Shown here in pieces: positions 17,100 through 26,990 of a DNA stretch of 64,000 nucleotides. How positions within the stretch are numbered: the first letter of the stretch is position 1; the number at the start of each line of letters is the position of its first letter. The notes below the pieces were generated by a model. That model saw only the letters and a program-made list of their open reading frames with translations. It was not told where the DNA came from and searched no databases. Origin of the DNA: JALOAT01 sp041677345 (GTDB lineage Bacteria > Pseudomonadota > Gammaproteobacteria > Thiohalomonadales > Thiohalomonadaceae); the NCBI GenBank assembly GCA_041677345.1, contig JBAYQE010000001.1, forward strand, positions 18,396 to 82,395, in the 5' to 3' direction. The position numbers and the translations under genes were made by a program.

Positions 17100-18631
17100 G
17101 CAACCTGTCCGCAGTGCTCGAGGACACCCCGCAGCCGGAACCGACCGGCCCGATGCCGGCCGGCGGCGTGCCGCGGCTCGGTTTCCAGTTCGCCAAGCGC
17201 CACGGCGTGTTTATCGGCGAGACGGAGGACGGACCCCGTGCGTATTACCGCCCGGGTGTAAGCCTGGAGGCGCTCAGCGAGGTGCGCCGCCACGCCGGCC
17301 GTTCAGTCGCCTTCGAGCAGGTGCCCGCCGAGCGCTTCGACGCCCTGCTGCGCCAAGCCTATGAGAACACTTCCACCGATGCCATGCAGATGATGGGCGA
17401 TCTGGGCGAAGACCTGGATCTCGCCCACATCGCCCAGGCCATCGCCGAGCCTGAGGACCTGCTTGAAAGTGAGGATGATGCGCCCATCATCCGCCTCATC
17501 AATGCCCTGCTCACCGAGGCGGTGAAGGAGGGCGCCTCGGACATCCACATCGAGCCCTTCGAGGACCGCCTGGTGGTGCGCTTCCGTGTGGATGGCGTGC
17601 TGCGCGAGGTGCTGCAGCCGCAGAAAGCGCTGGCGCCGTTACTGGCCTCGCGTATCAAGGTCATGGCCAGGCTCGACATTGCCGAGAAGCGCCTGCCCCA
17701 GGACGGTCGTATCTCCCTGCGCGTGGCGGGGCGTGCCGTCGACGTACGCGTGTCCACCCTGCCTTCGGGCCACGGCGAACGTGTGGTGTTACGTCTGCTC
17801 GACAAGCAGGCGGGTCGCCTCGACCTGGTGCATCTGGGCATGGATCCGGCCACCCTGGCGCGCATGGAGCACCTCATCAGCCAGCCCCACGGCATCATCC
17901 TGGTGACCGGTCCCACCGGTTCCGGCAAGACCACCACGCTCTATGCCGTGCTGTCGCGCCTGAACGACCGCAGCCGCAACATCATGACCGTCGAGGACCC
18001 CATCGAATACTTCCTCGACGGCGTCGGCCAGACCCAGGTCAATGCCAAGGTGGACATGAGCTTCGCGCGCGGCCTGCGCGCCATCCTGCGCCAGGACCCG
18101 GACGTGGTGATGGTGGGTGAAATCCGCGACCTGGAGACCGTGGAGATCGCCATCCAGTCCAGTCTTACGGGTCACCTGGTACTTTCCACCCTGCATACCA
18201 ACACTGCCATCGGCGCCGTTACCCGCCTGCGCGACATGGGCGTGGAGCCATTCCTGCTCTCGTCCAGCCTGCTGGGCGTGCTGGCGCAACGGCTGGTACG
18301 CATCCTGTGTGACCACTGCAAGCGTCCCTACACGGCCTCGGCCAACGACTGCGAACTGCTGGGCGTGCCGGCCGCGAGTGCGCCCACCCTCTACGCGCCG
18401 GTGGGTTGTCCGCACTGCAAGGGCCTGGGCTATCGCGGACGCACCGGCATCTACGAACTGTTCCCGCTGGACGACACCCTGCGTGACATGATCCACGACG
18501 GCGCCAGCGAGGCGGAACTGGAGGCCCAGGTGCGCCCGATTGCACCGGGCATCCGCAGCGACGGCATGCGCCGCGTGTTGGCCGGTCACACTGCACTTGC
18601 GGAAGTGCTGCGGGTCACCCATGAAAGCTGA
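17096..18631 (+). CDS. gspE: Type II secretion system ATPase GspE
   Basis: The 511-residue cytoplasmic ATPase powers pseudopilus assembly. Visible are the GspE N1 region, the EGASDIHIEPFEDRLVVRFR segment, Walker A TGPTGSGKTT (about 271–280), the Asp box VEDPIEYFLDGVGQTQVN, and a tetracysteine zinc module (CDHC … CPHC) in the C-terminal third. It should bind GspL, encoded downstream. It is distinct from PilB, with which it shares the motor fold. Confidence 0.97.
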   Translation: MSNLSAVLEDTPQPEPTGPMPAGGVPRLGFQFAKRHGVFIGETEDGPRAYYRPGVSLEALSEVRRHAGRSVAFEQVPAERFDALLRQAYENTSTDAMQMMGDLGEDLDLAHIAQAIAEPEDLLESEDDAPIIRLINALLTEAVKEGASDIHIEPFEDRLVVRFRVDGVLREVLQPQKALAPLLASRIKVMARLDIAEKRLPQDGRISLRVAGRAVDVRVSTLPSGHGERVVLRLLDKQAGRLDLVHLGMDPATLARMEHLISQPHGIILVTGPTGSGKTTTLYAVLSRLNDRSRNIMTVEDPIEYFLDGVGQTQVNAKVDMSFARGLRAILRQDPDVVMVGEIRDLETVEIAIQSSLTGHLVLSTLHTNTAIGAVTRLRDMGVEPFLLSSSLLGVLAQRLVRILCDHCKRPYTASANDCELLGVPAASAPTLYAPVGCPHCKGLGYRGRTGIYELFPLDDTLRDMIHDGASEAELEAQVRPIAPGIRSDGMRRVLAGHTALAEVLRVTHES

Positions 18632-18733
18632 GCGCGACGTGAAGCGTGAAATGACAGTCACTGCGCGCTCCCCGGTGGGTGCAGCGTGTTACCCGCCCCG
18701 TCCTGCCCACCCATCAGCACGTATGCGTTAGTC

Positions 18734-19951
18734 ATGGGCGCCTTCGAATATACCGCGCTGGATACGCGCGGCCGCGAAAACAAGGGCGTGATGGAGGGCG
18801 ATACCGCCCGCCAGGTGCGCCAGCAGCTGCGTGAGCAGGGCATGGTGCCGCTGGCCGTGCAGGCGGTGGTGGAGCGCGAGAGCCGAAGGACCGGCGGCAG
18901 CTTCGCGTCACGTCGTGGTATCAGCGCCACCGACCTCGCACTCATTACACGCCAGTTGGCCACCCTGGTGCGCTCCGGCCTGCCGCTGGAGGAGTCGTTG
19001 CGTACCGTGTCGCGCCAGACCGAAAAGGCGCGCATCAAGAGCATGATCCTGGCAGTGCGCTCGCGTGTCACCGAGGGTCACCCGTTGGCCACCGGCCTGG
19101 GCGAATTTCCGCGCGCCTTTCCCGAGCTCTATCGCGCCACGGTAGCCGCCGGTGAGCAGTCGGGCCACCTGGACGCGGTGCTGGAGCGCCTCGCGGATTA
19201 CACCGAAAAGCGTCAGCAGCTGCGTCAGAAGATCCAGCTGGCCATGTTCTACCCGGCCCTGCTCACGCTCATGGCCATCGCCGTGACCGTGGGTCTGCTC
19301 ACCTATGTGGTGCCCGAGGTGGTGCAGGTGTTCGAGGGCATCGGCCAGGAGCTGCCGTGGCTTACGCGTACGCTCATCGCCGCCAGCGATTTCCTGCGTG
19401 ACTACGGCCTGTACCTGCTGCTGGGCATCGTGGCCGCCACCGTGGGCTTCAACCGCGTCCTGCGCGTCGAGGCCCATCGCTGGCGCTTTCATGCGATGCT
19501 GCACCGGCTGCCCCTCGTTGCCAGGCTCATGCGTGGCATGAACACGGCACGCTTCGCGCGCACCCTGAGCATCCTCGCCGCCAGTGGCGTACCGGTGCTG
19601 GAGGCCATGCGTATTGCCGCCCAGGTCCTCTCAAGCCTGCCCATGCGCGCCTCGGTGGAGGATGCCACGGCGCGTGTGCGCGAGGGCAGCAGCCTGTTTG
19701 TGGCCCTGGACAAGGGCGGCTATTTCCCGCCCATGACCCTGCACCTCATCGCCTCGGGCGAGTCGAGCGGCAAACTCGAGGAGATGCTGGAGCGCGCCGC
19801 AGAGAACCAGGAGCGCGAACTGGAAACCACCATCGCCGCCATCATGGGCTTGTTCGAGCCGCTGCTCATCCTTGCCATGGGTGGCATGGTGCTGGTAATC
19901 GTGCTGGCCATACTGCTGCCCATCTTCGACCTGAACCAGCTCGTGAAGTGA
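18734..19951 (+). CDS. gspF: Type II secretion system platform protein GspF
   Basis: The 405-residue polytopic platform protein of the T2SS starts MGAFEYTALDTRGRENKGV, the usual family N terminus; an earlier in-frame codon at 18686 adds only unconserved residues. Two GspF domains flank hydrophobic spans (LAMFYPALLTLMAIAVTVGLL, GLYLLLGIVAATVGF and the C-terminal LILAMGGMVLVIVLAILLPI). It is a paralogue of PilC. A ~100-bp gap separates it from gspE. Confidence 0.96.
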   Translation: MGAFEYTALDTRGRENKGVMEGDTARQVRQQLREQGMVPLAVQAVVERESRRTGGSFASRRGISATDLALITRQLATLVRSGLPLEESLRTVSRQTEKARIKSMILAVRSRVTEGHPLATGLGEFPRAFPELYRATVAAGEQSGHLDAVLERLADYTEKRQQLRQKIQLAMFYPALLTLMAIAVTVGLLTYVVPEVVQVFEGIGQELPWLTRTLIAASDFLRDYGLYLLLGIVAATVGFNRVLRVEAHRWRFHAMLHRLPLVARLMRGMNTARFARTLSILAASGVPVLEAMRIAAQVLSSLPMRASVEDATARVREGSSLFVALDKGGYFPPMTLHLIASGESSGKLEEMLERAAENQERELETTIAAIMGLFEPLLILAMGGMVLVIVLAILLPIFDLNQLVK

Positions 19952-20069
19952 CGCACGCAGCGGTTCCAGGGGACAAGACAGGCACGACAGGCATGGCGAT
20001 AATCGGCCCCGTCCCGCTGTACGCAAGGACAGGACCTGTTGAGTGAAAAACCGATACACGGGAAGCGAA

Positions 20070-20516
20070 ATGAAGACGACCTTGCATACGCGCCGCGCCA
20101 GCCGTGGCTTCACGCTCATCGAGATCATGGTGGTAGTGGTCATCCTCGGCATCCTCGCCGCCATCGTGGTGCCCAAGGTGATGGACCGTCCCGATACGGC
20201 ACGCATCACCAAGGTGAAGCAGGACATCCGCGCCCTGGAAAGCGCCCTCAACCTCTACCGGCTCGACAATTACCTGTACCCGAGCACGGATCAGGGGCTG
20301 ATGGCACTGGTGGAGCGGCCCAGCGGCAGCCCCGAGGCACGCAACTGGAAGACAGGCGGCTATGTGGATCGCCTGCCCAAAGACCCGTGGGGTAACGACT
20401 ACCAGTATCTGAGCCCCGGCACGCGCGGCGAAATCGACATCTTCTCCCTGGGCGCCGACGGCCGTCCCGGCGGCGAGGGTGTGGCCGCCGATATCGGCAG
20501 CTGGAACCTGGAGTAA
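20070..20516 (+). CDS. gspG: Major pseudopilin GspG
   Basis: GspG forms the T2SS pseudopilus. The prepilin motif RGFTLIEIMVVVVILGILAA has the cleavage Gly followed by Phe, with Glu at +5. The C-terminal half carries the family landmarks (YPSTDQGLMALV, YVDRLPKDPWGNDYQYLSPG, DIFSLGADG), including the calcium-site region. The ATG at 20070 has a GGAAG ribosome-binding site upstream; an in-frame GTG at 20043 is the alternative start. PilD is the expected processing enzyme. Confidence 0.96.
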   Translation: MKTTLHTRRASRGFTLIEIMVVVVILGILAAIVVPKVMDRPDTARITKVKQDIRALESALNLYRLDNYLYPSTDQGLMALVERPSGSPEARNWKTGGYVDRLPKDPWGNDYQYLSPGTRGEIDIFSLGADGRPGGEGVAADIGSWNLE

Positions 20517-20521
20517 GTCCC

Positions 20522-21031
20522 ATGGGGCGCCCGGCCGCCCGGCACGCCGGCTTCACCCTCATCGAACTGCTGGTGGTGCTGGTGCTCATCGGCATCGTTA
20601 CCAGCATCGCCGTGCTGTCGGTGGGCAGCAGTGGTGAGGGTGAGGTGGAACTGGAGGCCCGCCGCCTGGCCGCGCTCATGGCGCTGGCGAATGAGGAAGC
20701 GGTGCTCAAGTCGCGTGAAATGGGCGTGGCCTTCACCGTTGACGGCTACCAGTTTCTCGCCCTGGGTGACGACAACGTGTGGGTGGCGCTGAACGACGAC
20801 ACCTTCCGCCCCCGCACCCTGCCCACCGGCTTTTCTCTCAAGCTGTCCATGGACGGCCTGCCCGTGGACATCAGCAAACCCAAGGAGGTGCCGGAGCCCC
20901 ATGTGTACCTGCTCTCCGACGGCGAACGTACGGCCTTCGAGGTGGACCTGGGCGTGATCGACGGCGTGCGCTATCGGGTGATGGGGCCTGCGCTCGGCGA
21001 TCTGCAGGTAAGCACAGCGGAGCGGCCATGA
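20522..21031 (+). CDS. gspH: Minor pseudopilin GspH
   Basis: The 169-residue pseudopilin has the prepilin motif AGFTLIELLVVLVLIGIVTS and the GspH-type layout of a short leader, a helix and a beta-sheet C-terminal domain (LPTGFSLKLSMDGLPVD, VYLLSDGERTAFEVDL). It lies 5 bp after gspG and overlaps gspI by 4 bp. Together with GspI, J and K it should cap the pseudopilus. Confidence 0.93.
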   Translation: MGRPAARHAGFTLIELLVVLVLIGIVTSIAVLSVGSSGEGEVELEARRLAALMALANEEAVLKSREMGVAFTVDGYQFLALGDDNVWVALNDDTFRPRTLPTGFSLKLSMDGLPVDISKPKEVPEPHVYLLSDGERTAFEVDLGVIDGVRYRVMGPALGDLQVSTAERP

Positions 21032-21393
21032 AGCGCCAGCGCGGATTCACTCTGCTGGAGGTGCTGGTGGCACTGGCCATCGTGGCGATTGCCCTTGGTG
21101 CGCTGCTGAAGACGGGTGCGGGCAACTCGGCCAATGCGGTGTACCTGCGTGACAAGACCCTCGCCCACTGGGTGGCCATGAACAAAGTCACCGAATTCCA
21201 GCTCGAACCGGGTTGGCCTGCCACCGGCACCACCCGCGGCAAAGCGGATATGGCGGGCCGCGAATGGCATTGGACCGCCAAGGTATCGGAGACCTTCGAC
21301 GCCAATGTGCGCCGCCTGGATGTGGAGGTGCGCACCGGCCGGGACCGTGATGCGGCGCTCGACGTGGTGAGTGCCTTCCTGCCAAAGCCATGA
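21028..21393 (+). CDS. gspI: Minor pseudopilin GspI
   Basis: The 121-residue pseudopilin starts MKRQRGFTLLEVLVALAIVA, with the prepilin Gly at position 6 and Glu at +5, then GspI landmarks LAHWVAMNKVTEFQL and AGREWHWTAKVSET. The ATG at 21028 is chosen because it overlaps the gspH stop (ATGA) and places the prepilin motif at the N terminus. The long upstream extension of the frame lies inside gspH and is not real. Confidence 0.95.
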   Translation: MKRQRGFTLLEVLVALAIVAIALGALLKTGAGNSANAVYLRDKTLAHWVAMNKVTEFQLEPGWPATGTTRGKADMAGREWHWTAKVSETFDANVRRLDVEVRTGRDRDAALDVVSAFLPKP

Positions 21394-22034
21394 ACCTGCG
21401 CACGAACCCCGATGGTCGGCGCTGTGCCGGCTTCACGTTACTGGAAATGCTGGTCGCTTCGGCGGTGTTCGCCATTCTGGCAGCGGCGGCCTACGGTGGT
21501 CTCAATGCCATCCTCCAGGCACGCGGCGAGACCGAGCGCCAGGCGGCGCGCCTGGCCGAGTTGCAGTCCGCCATGACCTTGCTGTCGCGTGACCTCACGC
21601 AACTGGCGCCGCGCGAGGTGCGCAGCGAATATGGCGACCGACTGCCCGCCATCAGCGGTGGCCCGCGCTCGGCACTGCCCCTGGAGCTCACCCGTGCGGG
21701 CTGGCGCAACCCTGCAGGGCATGCGCGCAGCACCCTGCAACGGGTTGGCTATGTGCTGGACGACGACGTGCTGGTACGCCACAACTGGCGTGTGCTGGAC
21801 CGCGCCCAGGACAGCGCCGCCTACCCCTTGCGCGTGCTCACGAGGGTGCGGCATTTCCAGGTGCGTTTTCTCACCGCCAACCGCGAATGGACGGAGGACT
21901 GGCCACCCGACACCAATGTGCAGGCACCGGCGGCGGCCCCGGCACCGGCACCGCATCCCCTGGCCGTGGAGATCCGCCTGGAACTCGAAGACCTCGGCGA
22001 ACTCACGCGCGTGTTCCGTGTGCCCGGAGGCTGA
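21390..22034 (+). CDS. gspJ: Minor pseudopilin GspJ
   Basis: The 214-residue pseudopilin has the prepilin motif AGFTLLEMLVASAVFAILAA and the GspJ-type C-terminal domain (LLSRDLTQLAPREVR…RVGYVLDDDVLVRHNWRVLDRA…VEIRLELEDLGELTRVFRV). It overlaps gspI by 4 bp. A proline/alanine-rich stretch near residues 175–190 is unusual for the domain but does not break the frame. Confidence 0.95.
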   Translation: MNLRTNPDGRRCAGFTLLEMLVASAVFAILAAAAYGGLNAILQARGETERQAARLAELQSAMTLLSRDLTQLAPREVRSEYGDRLPAISGGPRSALPLELTRAGWRNPAGHARSTLQRVGYVLDDDVLVRHNWRVLDRAQDSAAYPLRVLTRVRHFQVRFLTANREWTEDWPPDTNVQAPAAAPAPAPHPLAVEIRLELEDLGELTRVFRVPGG

Positions 22035-22126
22035 ACACGTGTTTTTGGTCAGGAGGTGTTTCGTGTACGCAGAGGGAAGTCACGGGTACGTGCAAGACGG
22101 CGGTGGGACTGGGACAGGTGCGTAGG

Positions 22127-23065
22127 ATGTCCGGGTCACTCTTCCGTCAGCACGGCGTGGCACTCATCACCGCTCTGCTCGTCGTGGCGCTGGCCACCAC
22201 GGCGGCGGTGGCCATGACCTCACGCCAGTTCCTGGACATCCGCCGCGCCGCCAACGTGCTGGAATACGACCAGGCCATGCTGTATGTGGTCGGTATCGAG
22301 GCTTGGGCCGGGCAGATCCTGCGCAAGGACGCCCAGGAAAGCCAAGTGGACAATCTGGACGAGGATTGGGCCACACAGCTGCCGCCCATCCCGGTGGATG
22401 GTGGACAACTGGCCGGTGCCGCCGAGGACATGCAGGGCCGTTTCAACCTGAACTCACTGTTGGCCGCCGACGGTGCCACCGATGAAGTGGCCCTGGAGCG
22501 CTTCCGCCGCCTGTTGGCCAGCCTGGAACTGGAGCCGGAACTGGCGGACCGGTTGGCGGACTGGCTGGACGCGGATGACGAGACCCGTCTGGGCGGGGCG
22601 GAGGACGTGGAATATCTGGGCCTCGAACTGCCATACCGTGCCGGCAACACGCTTCTGACAAGTCCCAGCGAACTCGCGCTGCTGCTTGGCGTCACACCGG
22701 AGGTGATGGCGAAACTCGCCCCTTACGTGGCCGCCTTGCCGCGCGATGCCGCACTCAATGTCAACACCATCGCCGCGGACAAGCCGCAACTGGTGATGGC
22801 GCTGGCGCCGGACGTCACCGCCACCGAGGCGGGGCAAGTGCTGGAAGCGCGCGGCACCGAGGGTTTCACCTCGGTGCAGGAATTCCTGCAACAGCCTGCC
22901 TTCGCCGGCCGCAACGTACCGGCGCAAGGCCTCGCGGTGGCGAGCAACTATTTTATGGTAACGTCGCACGTCCAGTTTGGACGGTCCGTTTTCACCACCC
23001 ACAGCCTGCTGCACCGCAGCGCGGACGGTGCCCGCACGCTGATGCGGTCCCAGGGAACGCTTTGA
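22127..23065 (+). CDS. gspK: Minor pseudopilin GspK
   Basis: The large 312-residue tip pseudopilin starts MSGSLFRQHGVALITALLVV. The prepilin motif lacks the Glu at +5 (it reads HGVALITALL), as is normal for GspK. Helix-rich domains follow (VEAWAGQIL-like start, QGRFNLNSLL, RLADWLDADDETRLGGAEDVEYLG), the last being the conserved GspK core. An open frame extends upstream into gspJ but is not supported; a ~90-bp gap separates the two genes. The stop overlaps the gspL start region. Confidence 0.94.
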   Translation: MSGSLFRQHGVALITALLVVALATTAAVAMTSRQFLDIRRAANVLEYDQAMLYVVGIEAWAGQILRKDAQESQVDNLDEDWATQLPPIPVDGGQLAGAAEDMQGRFNLNSLLAADGATDEVALERFRRLLASLELEPELADRLADWLDADDETRLGGAEDVEYLGLELPYRAGNTLLTSPSELALLLGVTPEVMAKLAPYVAALPRDAALNVNTIAADKPQLVMALAPDVTATEAGQVLEARGTEGFTSVQEFLQQPAFAGRNVPAQGLAVASNYFMVTSHVQFGRSVFTTHSLLHRSADGARTLMRSQGTL

Positions 23066-24276
23066 ACATGGCAGGAACCATCTATATCCGGTTGGAAGAG
23101 CATGAGGCCGCCTGGTTGGTCCATGGTGTGGACGGCTTGGGTCGCGAGCAGCGCGGCAGCCTGGAGGACGCGGCCCGTGCGAGCGCCGGCCTGCGTGTCC
23201 TGGTGCTCGCCCCCACCGCACACCTGTTGTTGACACATACCACGCTCCCCTTGCAGAACCGGCACAAGCTGCGCCTCGCCGTACCCTATGCCATCGAGGA
23301 CCAGCTCAGCGACGACGTGGAGAATCTGCACTTCGCACTGGGCATGCGCCAGGAGGGGGGGGCTGTGCCGGTGGCGGTCATGGCGCGAGCGCGCCTGCAG
23401 GCGTGGCTCGCCGGGTTGGCGGCTGCCGGGTTGCAGGCCAATGCCCTGGTCCCGGACGCGCTGGCGCTGCCCCTTGCCCCGGCGGAATGGAGTCTGCTGC
23501 TCGGTCATGAGGGCGTGTTGCTGCGCACCGGCCACGCCCGCGGCCTCGCCCTGGAGCTGAACGACATCGACATGCTGCTGGACATCGCTCTGCAGCAGGC
23601 TGGGGAGGACCGCCCGACCCGCCTGCGGGTGTTCGATGCGCGTGGTGATGGCAGCGTCGAACGCGCCGCCCGGGCTGCCGAGGTACATGGCGTGGCGGTG
23701 AGCGTGGAGACCTGTCCCCACGGCGAACTCGGCCTGCTGGCACGCCAGCTCAGCGGGCCGCTGCCCCTCGACCTGCTGCAGGGTGAATTCAGCCGCCGCG
23801 AGCAACTGGGCAAGCTGTGGCGTCCCTGGCGCAGCGCCGCGGCATTGCTGGGCGCGGCCCTGGCGCTCCAGGTGGGCATGGCCACTTATGACCATGTGCA
23901 GCTCAGCCGCGAGGCGGAGCACTTGTCGCAACGCATCGAAGAGGTGTACCGCCGTGCCTTCCCTGATGCGCGCAACGTGGTGGACCCGCGCAAACAGATG
24001 GAAGACCGCCTTGCCGCACTGCGCGGTGGCGGGGGCGATGGCTTCACCACCCTGCTGGCAGGTGCCGCGCCCATGGTCAACGCAGCCGGTGCCGAGGTGG
24101 CCGGCCTGCGTTACAAGGACGGTGTGCTCGACATGGATCTGCATCTGGCCGACCTGCAGCGCCTCGACAAGCTCAAGCAGGACCTGGCCGGCAAGGGGCT
24201 CGGCGTGGACATCCAGACTGCAAGCTCGCGCGCCGGCAAGGTGGAGGCGCGCCTGCAAATCCGGGAGGCAAGGTGA
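23062..24276 (+). CDS. gspL: Type II secretion system protein GspL
   Basis: The 404-residue protein has a cytoplasmic actin-like domain that binds GspE (LPLQNRHKLRLAVPYAIEDQ, GLAAAGLQANALVPDALALP), one transmembrane helix (about WRSAAALLGAALALQVGMA) and a periplasmic ferredoxin-like domain. The TTG at 23062 overlaps the gspK stop; the ATG at 23068 is better spaced from AGGGA and is an equally likely start. Confidence 0.93.
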   Translation: MNMAGTIYIRLEEHEAAWLVHGVDGLGREQRGSLEDAARASAGLRVLVLAPTAHLLLTHTTLPLQNRHKLRLAVPYAIEDQLSDDVENLHFALGMRQEGGAVPVAVMARARLQAWLAGLAAAGLQANALVPDALALPLAPAEWSLLLGHEGVLLRTGHARGLALELNDIDMLLDIALQQAGEDRPTRLRVFDARGDGSVERAARAAEVHGVAVSVETCPHGELGLLARQLSGPLPLDLLQGEFSRREQLGKLWRPWRSAAALLGAALALQVGMATYDHVQLSREAEHLSQRIEEVYRRAFPDARNVVDPRKQMEDRLAALRGGGGDGFTTLLAGAAPMVNAAGAEVAGLRYKDGVLDMDLHLADLQRLDKLKQDLAGKGLGVDIQTASSRAGKVEARLQIREAR

Positions 24277-24767
24277 TCGAAGGCCTCAGACACTATTGGG
24301 AACAACTGCAGGTGCGGGAACGCCGCATCGTGCTCGCCGGCGCCGTGGTCTTGCTGCTCATGGGGCTCTATGTGTTGGTGTGGGAACCGTTGGTGGACGG
24401 TCGTGCCCGGCTCGCACGGGAGGTCGCCGAACAGCGCGCGCTGCTCGGCTGGATGGAGCAATCCGCCCGCGAGGTACAGGCCCTGCGCGGCAGCAGTGCG
24501 CCAAGGCGCAACAGCGGCCAATCCCTCATGGCCGTGGTAGACCGTACCGCCCGCGCCGAAGGTTTGGCGGATGTGCTGGAGCGCGTGCAACCCGATGGCG
24601 AGAAGGCGGTGCGCGTATGGCTTAGCCAGGCCCCCTTCGACCAGAGCCTGCGCTGGCTGGACAAGCTCATGGCCAGCCAGGGCGTGCGTGTCACCGGGTT
24701 GGTGGTCGAGCGTGGTGATGTAGCCGGCAAGGCCGATTTGCGCATCACCCTGGAGGGCGGCGCATGA
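24273..24767 (+). CDS. gspM: Type II secretion system protein GspM
   Basis: The 164-residue bitopic inner-membrane protein starts with GTG (overlapping the gspL stop) and has a cytoplasmic stub, one transmembrane helix (RRIVLAGAVVLLLMGLYVLV) and a periplasmic ferredoxin-like domain. It stabilises GspL and is encoded in its standard position between gspL and gspN. Confidence 0.93.
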   Translation: MIEGLRHYWEQLQVRERRIVLAGAVVLLLMGLYVLVWEPLVDGRARLAREVAEQRALLGWMEQSAREVQALRGSSAPRRNSGQSLMAVVDRTARAEGLADVLERVQPDGEKAVRVWLSQAPFDQSLRWLDKLMASQGVRVTGLVVERGDVAGKADLRITLEGGA

Positions 24768-25528
24768 AACGCGTGATGCTGTGGGTGGCGGGCGGCCTGG
24801 CCGTATACCTGCTGGCGTTGGTGGCGACCGTGCCGGCTGCCCAGGTGTTGCCGCGTGCGGTGCCGCTGCTCGAATCCCGGGGTGTACGCCTGGCGGCGAG
24901 CGGCATCGAAGGCAGCCTGTGGTCAGGGCGGATGGCCCGCGTGGCCGTGAACGGGATCGCCCTGGGTGAGAGTGAATGGTCACTGAGTCCGTGGCGGTTG
25001 CTGCTGGGCGAGGCGGGCTTCGGTTTCAGCGTGACACCCCAGGGTGGTTATCTGACAGGTGACGTGCGGCTCTCCGATGAGCGCCTCATGCTGTCCGGGG
25101 TCGGGGGTGAACTCCCGGCCTCGACCTTGGTGGCCAGCCTGCCGCGCCTGCCCATGCCCGTGGAGGTGGAAGGTTCAGTCACGGTAGAGGTGAACACCCT
25201 CGATTGGGCGGCGGGTAAGCTGGACGCGGCGGAGGGCGTCATCGTCTGGCGCCAAGCCACGGTTTTGACACCCATGCCCATGCGCCTTGGCGACCTGAAG
25301 ATGGAACTGGTGCCCGGCCCCAACGGCACCCTGCTTGGCAAGCTCTCTGACGGCGGTGGCCCACTGGGCGTCAAGGGCGACGTCACCTTAAGCCCCGGCG
25401 GCTATCGCCTCAACGCCGTCCTCACCCCCCGCGCCGACACCGATCCGGCCCTGGCCCAGACCCTCACCCTGCTGGGCCGCCCCGACAACCAGGGCGGCTA
25501 CCGCCTCACCTGGGCTGGCAGGCTATGA
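24764..25528 (+). CDS. gspN: Type II secretion system protein GspN
   Basis: The 254-residue protein has an N-terminal membrane segment (VAGGLAVYLLALVATVPA) and a long beta-rich periplasmic part (ASGIEGSLWSGRMARVAVNG, the GspN/AsmA-like signature). GspN is the last, often dispensable member of gsp operons. It overlaps gspM by 4 bp. The gene ends at a repeat that separates it from convergent pilR. Confidence 0.93.
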   Translation: MKRVMLWVAGGLAVYLLALVATVPAAQVLPRAVPLLESRGVRLAASGIEGSLWSGRMARVAVNGIALGESEWSLSPWRLLLGEAGFGFSVTPQGGYLTGDVRLSDERLMLSGVGGELPASTLVASLPRLPMPVEVEGSVTVEVNTLDWAAGKLDAAEGVIVWRQATVLTPMPMRLGDLKMELVPGPNGTLLGKLSDGGGPLGVKGDVTLSPGGYRLNAVLTPRADTDPALAQTLTLLGRPDNQGGYRLTWAGRL

Positions 25529-25540
25529 AGGATTCGAAGG

Positions 25541-25660
25541 GACCAGTGGGGTCAGGACCAGTGGGGTCAGAGTAAATTGGTCCTGCGCGCTCGCGCAGTT
25601 TCGCGGTTTCAAATGACTCCGACCCCATTGGTTCATTGGTTCTGCTGACCCCATTGGTTC
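25541..25660. repeat. Inverted repeat of the GGGGTCAG…AATT family between gspN and pilR
   Basis: The left half has two copies of GACCAGTGGGGTCAG and then GTCAGAGTAAATTGG (about 25541–25580). The right half has GACCCCATTGG-type blocks (25621–25659) reading as their approximate complement, and abuts the pilR stop. It lies between convergent genes, so it could serve as a bidirectional terminator. The same family recurs at 36949–37075. Confidence 0.75.
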
Positions 25661-26990
25661 CTAATCCAGCCCGAGCTTCTTGAGCCGGTAGCGCAGCGCG
25701 CGGAAGGAGATGCCGAGTAGGCGGGCGGCGGCGGTTTTGTTGTTGCCGGTCTGTTCCAGCGCCTTGCGGATCGCTTCCTTCTCTCGCTCTGAAACGTAGT
25801 CGTCGAGGCTGGCACCGTTGCCGGGCTCGCCGCGTCCGTAGCGGTGTGTGGGCAGGCCCAGTTCGGCAGGGGTGATCACGTCACCCTCGCAAAGGGTGAC
25901 GGCGCGTTCCAGCACGTTTTCCAGTTCGCGTACGTTGCCGGGAAAGGGGTAATCGAGCAGGGCGTCCACGGCCTCGTCCGAGAGTCGCGGCATGGGACTG
26001 CCGAGCTGCCGACCCAGGCGGACGAGGATGTGCTCCACCAGCGCCGGGATGTCCTCCGGCCGCTCGCGCAGGGGCGGAACCTGCAGCTCGATGACGTTGA
26101 TGCGATAGTACAGGTCTTCGCGGAAGTGGCCCTCATGCACCAGTTCCGCCAGGTCCTTGTGGGTAGCGGAGAGGATGCGCACGTCCACGTGGGCCTCACG
26201 CTGAGCACCGATGGGTCGCACGGCTTTTTCCTGGATGGCGCGCAGCAGCTTCACCTGCATGTGCAGGGGCAGGTCGGCCACCTCGTCCAGGAACAGGGTG
26301 CCGCCGTTGGCGGCCTGGAACAGCCCGTCCTTGTCGGCCCCGGCACCCGTGAAGCTGCCCCTCTTGTGGCCGAACAGTTCGCTCTCCATCAGTTCCGCGG
26401 GAATGGCGCCGCAGTTGACCGGGACGAAAGGCCGGTCGGCCCGTGGCCCTTGGGCGTGGATGAGCCGCGCCACCAGTTCCTTGCCTGTGCCCGATTCACC
26501 GCTGATGTACACCGGTGCCTGGCTGCGTGCCAGCTTGGCGATGGTGGTGCGTATGGCCTGCATGGCCGGTGACTGGCCCAGCAGGCTGAGGGAGGGACCC
26601 TCTGTCGGTACGGGGCGGCCGTTCTCCGCCAGGCGCAGCGCGGTCTTCACCAGGTCGCGCAACACCTGCAGTTCCACCGGTTTGGATACGAAATCGAAGG
26701 CTCCCGCCTTGAGGGCCTCCACGGCCGATTCCATGCTGCCGTGGGCGGTGATCACAGCAATGGGCATGCCAGGGCGGTGCTTCTGTGCGTGGCGCACCAG
26801 GTCGATGCCATTGCCGTCCGGCAGGCGCATGTCCGTGAGGCAGAGGTCGAAGGGCTGGGCTTCGAGCAATTGCCGGCCGCTTTCCAGATCGGCGGCGGAT
26901 TCCGTGTCGATGCCCATGCGCAGCAGTGTGAGTTCCAGCAGCTCGCGGATATCGGGCTCGTCGTCGACGATGAGGGCCAGATGTTTCTTG

